Source: Desulfobulbaceae bacterium (GTDB lineage Bacteria > Desulfobacterota > Desulfobulbia > Desulfobulbales > Desulfobulbaceae). From it: a stretch of 6,760 bases of DNA. Each line of letters starts with the position of its first letter. The first letter of the stretch is position 1. The DNA is taken from contig JALSNT010000631.1 in assembly GCA_026986885.1 (NCBI GenBank), forward strand, positions 1 to 6,760. The letters are read 5' to 3'. The notes under the pieces are model-generated. The model was not told the DNA's origin. It did not search any database and saw nothing but the letters and a program-made list of their open reading frames with translations. Shown piece by piece: positions 1 to 5,711 of this stretch. The translations under genes were made by a program, and so were the position numbers.

Positions 1-455
1 CCGGAACCACTTTTCGTTTGTATTTCCCGGCCGTTGACAGGCGGATTGAAGCAAAGGACATAATCTCCGTCGCCACCGTGCCCAGAGGAGATGGCCGGAC
101 CATCATGCTGGTCGATGATGAAGAACCTGTGCGGGAGGTAATGAAGACCTTTCTGGAAGATTCCGGATATCGGGTATTGTCCTATGGTCGGGGACAGGAT
201 TTGCTGGATGCCCTCAGGAGTGAGCCGGCAGGATGTGACCTGTTGATTACTGATATGGCCATGCCGAAAATGACGGGTGCTGATATTGCCCGTGAGGCAC
301 TGCGGATAAAACCGGAACTTCCCGTCATCCTCTGTACCGGCTACAGTGCTGTTTTAAGCCGTCGTCAGGCCGAAGAGATAGGTATTCATACCGTATTGCA
401 GAAACCGGTGCAGCGTAGTCAATTTCTGCGCGCCATTTATCAGGCGCTGGCGTAG
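1..455 (+). CDS. Hybrid sensor histidine kinase, C-terminal end with receiver domain (5' truncated by window)
   Basis: Phosphorelay signalling protein; only the end is visible. Reading from position 3 in frame, the first residues GTTFRLYFPAV match the last strand of a histidine kinase ATPase (HATPase_c) domain. The frame is open to the left edge, so the TTG at 18 is an internal codon and not a start. A linker of about 20 residues follows, then a complete receiver domain (about 99-450): acidic pair DD in IMLVDDEE, phosphoacceptor Asp at 252-254 in LLITDMAMP, conserved Thr in VILCTGYS, and conserved Lys in LQKPV. A receiver fused directly after the kinase core is typical of PAS-containing hybrid kinases in Desulfobacterota. 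Sensor domains, the phosphorylated His and the promoter lie outside the window, so the stimulus is unknown. It ends with TAG and converges on the - strand gene block, 28 nt away. The receiver identity is certain; the kinase half is inferred from the short GTTF tail. Confidence 0.9.
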   Translation, partial: GTTFRLYFPAVDRRIEAKDIISVATVPRGDGRTIMLVDDEEPVREVMKTFLEDSGYRVLSYGRGQDLLDALRSEPAGCDLLITDMAMPKMTGADIAREALRIKPELPVILCTGYSAVLSRRQAEEIGIHTVLQKPVQRSQFLRAIYQALA

Positions 456-483
456 AATGATTATCGCCGTTTTGTGGTGACGC

Positions 484-1932
484 CTATCCGTTTGAAAAAA
501 CGGAAAGTTTTGCCGTCAGCAACCTGCGGAGCCTACCGGTTTGACTGAGCAGGGCGGCTTCATCATTGTTGATGACCGCCTGAAAAAAACGCTCACATAC
601 CTGTTGTTCCGCCCGCGTCCAGCCAGCGGTCATCCCCTTTTTTCCCGTCCCGTTGTTGTCTGTTTCCGGTTTGTTTTCGTAATCCCTGCGACCATGGGCC
701 CAGTTAATGATCAAGCTGTAAAAGAGCAATGAACGGTCTATGAGAATGTACATGATTTGCGGTGATTTGACCGGTCCTATCTGCAGCCGTTGATGATCCA
801 GCCGGATACCCAGCACTTTCGTCCCGGTCAGCATGTCCTTTCCTTTCACCACTGTGGCCGCTGCCCCAAGCGCACCGCCCAAAATGGAAAATAGACCAAG
901 GGAAGCTCCTCCGGCCGCTACATCAATGGTTGCGGCCAGGGCCGCGCCGCTGACCGCTCCGGCCAGCACCAGCTGTTTATTGGTCAACCCTAAAAATTGC
1001 CAGGTTCTTTCGGCAAAGACATCCTCGTTAAGGATGGAATGGGTCGGCAGCTCCGGAGAAAAGATATTGTGTTTGAAGAGTCGGCGAATCTGTTGCTGAG
1101 TCGCCTGTTCGCGCTTACGGACAAAGTGATTGAACTTCTCCTGCATTTTTTTGCGTACTTCTTCTTCGTCCCTCTCCGCGGGCGGAGAAACGGTTCTGCG
1201 ATAGGAAAGGACCTCTTTGAGAAGCGTAATAATGAGATCGGCCGTTTTTTGATTCCTTGCCGCCCAGTCCCTGCGAAAAGCTTCAATCACAAATTCAAGG
1301 GTTTTCTCAATGTCCTGGTCGATTGCCTTCAGGCTTTCGAGCAGGGCGATACGCTGGGCATAGGTGGCCCTGATCGAATTAAAGAGGCGGATTGAATTAA
1401 AATGCTTGCGAAATTCCTGCTGCCAGTTATCCAGAAATCCTCTTTCCTCCTCCTTGCAGTTGATGACTGCCATCCTGGGTCGTCCGGTAAGACGCAGGAT
1501 CTCCATTTCCGCCCGGTCCATGTTACGGACCGGGCGTGAGCCATCGACAACAAAGATAATGCCTGCCCCGTCGATCAATGGCCGCAGGAGCCTGCAGTCG
1601 TCGTGGAAGGCCGGGTCGTTTTCATGGGCGGCGATAAATTCAGCCAACAGCCGGTCATCGGTTCCCTGGTAATTCTGCATCCATTGCAGGGTACGGCGGG
1701 GATTTTGAAAGCCCGGGGTGTCGATGAAGGCAATTACCTCACGGCCATCGATTTTAACCGGAAAACGGCGACATTCTTTTGTTTCCCCCGGGGTTGGACT
1801 GATACGGACGCTGTCGTCTTCGGCCAGGGTGGAGAGAACGGATGATTTCCCCTCGTTGGGATGACCGACCACGGCAAATTCAGGAATTTTTGTAATTTTT
1901 ATATTCGTTGTCATTGTCTTGTAATCGTTCAT
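484..1932 (-). CDS. DUF3482 GTPase with hydrophobic segment, partner of DUF2868 membrane protein
   Basis: Predicted Era/TrmE-like GTPase of the GTPase/DUF3482 family, 482 aa; cellular role not established. The G domain covers about residues 15-165: P-loop G23-HPNE-GKS (23-30), a Thr-containing G2 region (SPTPGETK, 45-52) and the G3 motif DTPG (71-74). The G4 position reads NCKE (158-161) instead of NKxD. A charged helical stretch follows (about 205-290). Then comes a Gly/Ala-rich hydrophobic segment (about 321-362) that could dip into or cross the membrane, and a soluble tail. This architecture and the position right after a DUF2868 gene match the pairing of these two families seen in other proteobacteria. 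A six-residue duplication (FNSIR-L-FNSIR) lies at 178-188. The start is the only in-frame ATG after the upstream stop apart from Met7; the one strong Shine-Dalgarno sequence is unusually far away (21 nt). Family assignment is confident; function is not. Confidence 0.85.
   Translation of the reverse strand: MNDYKTMTTNIKITKIPEFAVVGHPNEGKSSVLSTLAEDDSVRISPTPGETKECRRFPVKIDGREVIAFIDTPGFQNPRRTLQWMQNYQGTDDRLLAEFIAAHENDPAFHDDCRLLRPLIDGAGIIFVVDGSRPVRNMDRAEMEILRLTGRPRMAVINCKEEERGFLDNWQQEFRKHFNSIRLFNSIRATYAQRIALLESLKAIDQDIEKTLEFVIEAFRRDWAARNQKTADLIITLLKEVLSYRRTVSPPAERDEEEVRKKMQEKFNHFVRKREQATQQQIRRLFKHNIFSPELPTHSILNEDVFAERTWQFLGLTNKQLVLAGAVSGAALAATIDVAAGGASLGLFSILGGALGAAATVVKGKDMLTGTKVLGIRLDHQRLQIGPVKSPQIMYILIDRSLLFYSLIINWAHGRRDYENKPETDNNGTGKKGMTAGWTRAEQQVCERFFQAVINNDEAALLSQTGRLRRLLTAKLSVFSNG
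487..511 (+). terminator. Possible rho-independent terminator for the kinase gene
   Basis: A perfect 7-bp stem (TCCGTTT 487-493 with AAACGGA 498-504) closes a GAAA tetraloop. It is followed after three bases by a short TTTT run (508-511). It lies just past the kinase stop codon and overlaps the last codons of the converging GTPase gene. The stem is short and AT-rich at its top, and the U-tract is only four bases, so termination would be weak. In the - orientation no U-tract follows, so no terminator for the - strand genes is seen. Confidence 0.35.
1372..1401. repeat. 18-nt-period tandem duplication inside the GTPase gene
   Basis: Two copies of a 12-nt unit, GATCGAATTAAA (1372-1383) and GATTGAATTAAA (1390-1401), differ at one base and repeat with an 18-nt period. 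In the - strand protein this gives FNSIR twice (residues 178-182 and 184-188), an in-frame six-residue duplication shortly after the G4 region. The single synonymous-type difference suggests a fairly recent in-frame event or chance similarity. Confidence 0.6.
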
Positions 1933-1953
1933 CGAGCTGCTGTTTCGCCGGCA

Positions 1954-1959
1954 CCTCCT
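1954..1959 (-). promoter_or_regulatory. Strong but distant Shine-Dalgarno for the GTPase gene
   Basis: AGGAGG on the - strand lies in the 36-nt gap after the DUF2868 stop codon. It is 21 nt from the ATG at 1932, much more than the usual 5-10 nt. The in-frame codons between it and the ATG contain no ATG, GTG or TTG, so moving the start cannot repair the spacing. Initiation may depend on RNA folding or on coupling to translation of the upstream gene. Confidence 0.45.
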
Positions 1960-1968
1960 GCACCGTCT

Positions 1969-3537
1969 TTATAAATTTATCAGACGAAGACATTGCAGAT
2001 AGGGATCACCCCGGGAAAGAATTTTCTGCTGCCAGATGGTATAATCCTGCTTGTTAACCCTGGTAAAAATGGTACCTGCATCGGGTTTACCGATCAGGAA
2101 GATACTGATCACTGTTTTTTTGCCGAGGATGTTGCGCAACTGATCAATAAAAGAAAAAAATTCCTCGATGGGCGGCTGCCATGCCTCCTGCAGGATAATC
2201 AACGAGCCGACCGGCGGCTCCATCGCCTGTTTGATTGCCGCAAAAAAATCGGTTTCATCAACATCAGGCGCGTCAAAGGTAAGAAAACGGATGGGTTCGG
2301 CATCCGAGCGTTGCCGAAGAAGATCGGCAAATTTCTGCTGTGGGCAGTCGGAAAAAATTTCATCGGGTATCAATACCAGAGCCGCTTTCCCGGCGGCAAC
2401 AGAGGGGGATACTTCCTGCTGCTCAACGGCCTGCGGTTGAACTTTTTTTTCCCGTTGCTCAACAACGGCGGCGGTGGAGAGCCGGGGCGTCAGCATACGG
2501 TGCAGCACCTGGCGGTGAGCGGCGGCATCAAACCTAAGTCTCTGCAGAAGACGATTGCAGGTAATGCGGCCGCCCACATACAAAAAAAGACGCGGCAATA
2601 ATCCGTAAAAGAGGACGCAAAGGCAGAGAAAGGGCCACCAGGAAACCAGATCAGAGGTACTCAGACGATAGAGGCCTTCTTTGAGGATCAGCCGGCTTCC
2701 CTGGATCTGGGCAAGATCGGGATAACCAATGCCGGCGGGCAGGATCCAGGACCAGGGCAGGGCAATCAGTTTTACCAGGTGAAAAACAGCCTCGGCCCCG
2801 GGTTGCAGGGTAGACTGCCAGCCAAAGGCAACATCGGTGCCCACCACCTTGAGCAGGATGGCTGTTTCAACGCCGAGGTTGAAGCCGACAGCGGCAAGCT
2901 GCACGAGTAAAAAGAACGGCAGGAGAAAAATCGGTCCATACAATGTACCCAATCCCTGCATAATTCCGGAAAGGAGGGCGAAGCTACTCCCGGGTTCCCG
3001 TGCCATGCGGTTGATCCCGGCGGCGAGAAAAAAAATTCCCCTGCGGACAAGGTCATAGGTTAACGGCAGTGATGGGCGGGTGCGCAGCCTGCCGGCGGCT
3101 ATGAAAAACAGGAGAATGGTCAGCACAAGCAGCTGGCTGCCGACAAACAGGGCCAGAAATGTTGCCACATTGACCGGCGTTCTGCCTGCATAGTTCAGAT
3201 AGGAAAGGGCCATGCCCCAGCCACTGATAAAGGAGATGAGGAAAAATGTCCAGGAACATATTGTTATCAGTTCGCTGAATAACCGGCCCGGCAATATGCC
3301 CTTGCCGTTGTTTTTTTCATCCACGGCCGCCCGGCGCGCAGCCAGCCACCGGCGCAGCAGACAGGAGCGCCGAACAGTTTCATCGTCTTGCGGGCAGGCT
3401 TCTTTAATGGTGTGATATATTCCACGCTCCCGTCTTTCCAGGGTCTCTTCTTCCCCACGGTCGATAATCTTCTGGTCCTGTCTGATGAAAAACTCCAGGT
3501 CAAGCAGATCCGCCGGCATCCACATCCGTTTCTTCAT
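1969..3537 (-). CDS. DUF2868 multi-pass membrane protein
   Basis: Integral inner-membrane protein of the DUF2868 family, 522 aa, function unknown. A charged cytoplasmic N-terminus (1-85) is followed by clear hydrophobic helices at about 90-114 and 122-149, the second starting with the PVNVATFLALFVG stretch I associate with this family. One or two more lie at about 192-222 and one at about 298-321. A soluble C-terminal domain (about 375-522) has alternating beta-like strands (AALVLIPD, SLIILQEAW, ISIFLIG) but no P-loop. The linker before it holds an A8 run on the coding strand (positions 2443-2450). The start ATG has AGGTG (3545-3549) seven bases upstream; Met6 is a possible alternative start. 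The gene lies 21 nt downstream of the response regulator and 36 nt upstream of the DUF3482 GTPase. It is probably the membrane partner of that GTPase, inferred from adjacency and family co-occurrence. Confidence 0.82.
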   Translation of the reverse strand: MKKRMWMPADLLDLEFFIRQDQKIIDRGEEETLERRERGIYHTIKEACPQDDETVRRSCLLRRWLAARRAAVDEKNNGKGILPGRLFSELITICSWTFFLISFISGWGMALSYLNYAGRTPVNVATFLALFVGSQLLVLTILLFFIAAGRLRTRPSLPLTYDLVRRGIFFLAAGINRMAREPGSSFALLSGIMQGLGTLYGPIFLLPFFLLVQLAAVGFNLGVETAILLKVVGTDVAFGWQSTLQPGAEAVFHLVKLIALPWSWILPAGIGYPDLAQIQGSRLILKEGLYRLSTSDLVSWWPFLCLCVLFYGLLPRLFLYVGGRITCNRLLQRLRFDAAAHRQVLHRMLTPRLSTAAVVEQREKKVQPQAVEQQEVSPSVAAGKAALVLIPDEIFSDCPQQKFADLLRQRSDAEPIRFLTFDAPDVDETDFFAAIKQAMEPPVGSLIILQEAWQPPIEEFFSFIDQLRNILGKKTVISIFLIGKPDAGTIFTRVNKQDYTIWQQKILSRGDPYLQCLRLINL

Positions 3538-3558
3538 GGCCGTTCACCTGCCGGTTAA

Positions 3559-4212
3559 TTATTGGGGGAGAATAGAATTTTCTAGGACATACTTGACAAG
3601 ATCCACCGTGTTTTTCATCTTGAATTTCTTCAGTAAACTGGCACGATGATGATCAATGGTCCGTGGGCTCAAACAGAGAATTTCTGCTATTTTTCTGCTT
3701 GTATGGCCCTTGATGACCAGGGAGAGAACGTCCCTTTCCCGAGGCGTGAGATTGATAATGGCCGGGTCGCGGTGTTCGCGAAAAGCGGAAAACATGGCAT
3801 CGGTGACCTCGGTGGACAGCTGGGGCGATATGTAGGTTTTTCCGGCGCGTACGGTATTGATGGCGGTCAACAGCTCGGTATCCGAATCGTCTTTTATCAG
3901 GTAACCGTGCGCACCGGCTGACAGTCCATTATAGAAATACTGGCTGTTACAGTGCATCGTCAGGATGAGAATACGGATATCGGGATAGAGGGCCAGTACC
4001 TTGCCGATGGCATCGATGCCGTTTAAGTTGGGCATGGATATATCCATAACCACCATGTCCGGCTGCCTGCGGGTAAGGATTTTCAATAATTCTTCACCGT
4101 CGGCGGCCTCACCGATCACCTGCATGTCGGATTCAAGTTCGATAATGGCAGCTAATCCTTTGCGGATGAGGCTGTGATCATCGGCAATAATAATGCGATA
4201 TGGAGAACTCAT
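3559..4212 (-). CDS. NarL/FixJ-family (LuxR-type HTH) response regulator
   Basis: Cytoplasmic DNA-binding two-component regulator, 217 aa, the normal length for the family. The N-terminal receiver (about 5-122) has the acidic pair D11-D12, phosphoacceptor D57 in VVMDISMPNLNG, T85, the switch aromatic Y104 and K107, so it should be phosphorylatable. After a linker, the LuxR-type helix-turn-helix covers about 153-212: LTPRERDVL, then the recognition region LSPRTIDHHRASLLKK, then KNTVDLVKY. The start ATG is preceded by AAGGG (4221-4225) at 8-nt spacing, which supports it. The gene sits 11 nt after the Nth-AP endonuclease gene and 21 nt before the DUF2868 gene. No sensor kinase lies next to it on the same strand. 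The convergent hybrid kinase at the left edge is a conceivable but unproven partner. Target genes are unknown. Confidence 0.95.
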   Translation of the reverse strand: MSSPYRIIIADDHSLIRKGLAAIIELESDMQVIGEAADGEELLKILTRRQPDMVVMDISMPNLNGIDAIGKVLALYPDIRILILTMHCNSQYFYNGLSAGAHGYLIKDDSDTELLTAINTVRAGKTYISPQLSTEVTDAMFSAFREHRDPAIINLTPRERDVLSLVIKGHTSRKIAEILCLSPRTIDHHRASLLKKFKMKNTVDLVKYVLENSILPQ

Positions 4213-4220
4213 ATCCGTAT

Positions 4221-4225
4221 CCCTT
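4221..4225 (-). promoter_or_regulatory. Shine-Dalgarno of the response regulator
   Basis: AAGGG on the - strand overlaps the stop codon region of the upstream Nth-AP endonuclease gene (TAA 4224-4226) and lies 8 nt from the ATG at 4212. Placing the ribosome site over the upstream stop suggests translational coupling and fixes the start. Confidence 0.6.
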
Positions 4226-5702
4226 ATTTGAAGCGCAGGCTGACCGGACAGTGATCCGAGCCGGTGATATCATCGTGGATGGCCGCATCAACCACCCGCT
4301 CACGGCTGCCGGGGTCGACCAGGAAATAATCAATACGCCAGCCGATATTCTTTGCCCGGGCATTGAAGCGATAGCTCCACCAGCTGTACTGACCCGGTTC
4401 ATTGTTGAACAGACGGAAGGTATCCACATAGCCGGCCCGGATAACCTCATCCATCCAGGCCCGTTCCTGTGGTGAGTAACCGGGATTTTTTTCATTGGCC
4501 TTTGGATTGGCTAAATCTATGGGTTTGTGGGCAACGTTAAGGTCACCGCAGAGGACAACGGATTTTTTGCCGGCAAGACGATCCATGTACCGTAATATTG
4601 CCGTATTGAACCGTTGTTTGAATTCCATACGTTTCAACCTGGGCTGGGCGTTGGGAAAATAGGCATTAATCAGAAAATAATCGGCAAATTCAAGGGTGAT
4701 TACCCTTCCTTCGGCATCAAATAATTCATCACCCAGGCCATAAGTAACATTTTCAGGCTCTATCCTGCTGAAAACAGCCGTGCCGGAATACCCTTTTTTC
4801 TGCGCCGGATACCAGTAAATGTGGTATCCGGGAATAGTACGAACTTCGTCGGGCAACTGGTCCGGCAGTGCCTTGATTTCCTGCAGGGCGAAAACATCGG
4901 CATCCAGCTCAAAAAAGCTGTCAAGAAAACCCTTTTTCAGGGCCGCCCGCAGACCGTTGACATTCCAGGAGACAAGAAAAAAATCTTCATTCCGTTGACG
5001 TTGCCGCATGTTTTCAGTTTTCACTTTTCGAGGAGTAACACCAATTTGCGGGCAGCAATCCTGGATGATGCAGGCATCGCATTTCGGGCGGCGTGGGCGA
5101 CAGGTGCCCTGACCGAATGCCACCAGCATGGAATTTATCGGTATCCAGTATTGTTTGGGTAATTTTTCCCGCAGGGCCATTTCGGTTGCCAGCGGGGTCT
5201 TGGTCTGCACATACCCCCAGATATTCATAATGCGGTGGACATGGGTGTCCACGCAGATGGCCGGTTTATTAAAGGCAACGGCTACTACCAGATTTGCCGT
5301 TTTTCTTCCCACGCCGGGCAGTTGGATAAGCTCGTCAATGGTGTCGGGCACCCGTCCGGAAAATTTTTCCTGCAAAACAGCGGGCAGTGCGGCCAGATAC
5401 CTTGCCTTGTTTCTGAAAAAACCGACCGGGTAGATGATTTTCTCCAACTCGGAGGTCGAGAGCCCGGCAAGCTCGTCGGCTGTTGCCGCCTTTTTGAACA
5501 GACGACGGCTGGCAGCCGCCGTAACCTCGTCCTTGGTGCGGGCCGACAGGATGGTTGCCACCAGAACCTTAAAAGGATCTTTAGTCTGGGCGGCAATCAG
5601 ATCCACCACCGGCACCTGGTAAGCAGTTACCTCTTTTTTGAGCAGGGAAAGTACCCGGTCCAGGTCAAAAGATTTTTTCTTTTCCGCATTATTATACATC
5701 AT
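4224..5702 (-). CDS. nth-xth: Endonuclease III / AP endonuclease (exonuclease III family) fusion protein
   Basis: Bifunctional base-excision-repair enzyme, 492 aa. Residues about 15-222 form a complete endonuclease III: helix-hairpin-helix LPGVGRKTAN (128-137) with Schiff-base Lys134, catalytic Asp152 in VDTHVHRI, and a [4Fe-4S] ligand set C201, C208, C211, C217 (C-x6-C-x2-C-x5-C). Lys/Asp and Cys spacings equal those of E. coli Nth. After a basic linker (about 223-240), residues 241-492 form a complete AP endonuclease: N247, E275 (LQEIK), Y348, D387 and N389 (GDLNVAH), D458 (GWRIDYF) and D483-H484 (GSDHCPV). This half resembles ExoA/APE1 enzymes more than E. coli XthA. Nth makes a 3'-blocked nick that the second domain can trim, so the domains act in sequence. 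Met232 could start a free nuclease of 261 aa, but no Shine-Dalgarno precedes it. The gene follows the RACo gene by 9 nt, in the same frame after a TAATAA double stop, without a clear ribosome site. Confidence 0.95.
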   Translation of the reverse strand: MMYNNAEKKKSFDLDRVLSLLKKEVTAYQVPVVDLIAAQTKDPFKVLVATILSARTKDEVTAAASRRLFKKAATADELAGLSTSELEKIIYPVGFFRNKARYLAALPAVLQEKFSGRVPDTIDELIQLPGVGRKTANLVVAVAFNKPAICVDTHVHRIMNIWGYVQTKTPLATEMALREKLPKQYWIPINSMLVAFGQGTCRPRRPKCDACIIQDCCPQIGVTPRKVKTENMRQRQRNEDFFLVSWNVNGLRAALKKGFLDSFFELDADVFALQEIKALPDQLPDEVRTIPGYHIYWYPAQKKGYSGTAVFSRIEPENVTYGLGDELFDAEGRVITLEFADYFLINAYFPNAQPRLKRMEFKQRFNTAILRYMDRLAGKKSVVLCGDLNVAHKPIDLANPKANEKNPGYSPQERAWMDEVIRAGYVDTFRLFNNEPGQYSWWSYRFNARAKNIGWRIDYFLVDPGSRERVVDAAIHDDITGSDHCPVSLRFK

Positions 5703-5711
5703 ATTCGGTTA

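Noticed and set aside
429..450. GCGCC/GGCGC inverted repeat near the end of the kinase gene as a terminator
   Set aside because: It has only a 5-bp stem with an 8-nt loop, lies inside coding sequence, and has no U-tract on either strand.
3..455. Stand-alone single-domain response regulator starting at the TTG at position 18
   Set aside because: The frame is open upstream, and the residues before the receiver (GTTFRLYFPAV) are the end of a histidine kinase ATPase domain, so this is the tail of a hybrid kinase.
2020..2100. GKPD in the DUF2868 C-terminal domain as a GTPase G4 motif
   Set aside because: The stretch FLIGKPD superficially resembles NKxD, but the domain has no P-loop or DxxG motif, so a functional nucleotide site is not supported.
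1993..2601. Open frame of 202 codons on the + strand inside the DUF2868 gene
   Set aside because: It is antisense to the conserved membrane protein, rich in runs such as KKK and FFF from the opposite-strand sequence, and has no domain signature.
5007..5009. Internal start (Met232) for a separate AP endonuclease
   Set aside because: The length of the resulting protein would fit, but no Shine-Dalgarno precedes the ATG and the frame is continuous with Nth; kept as one fusion gene.
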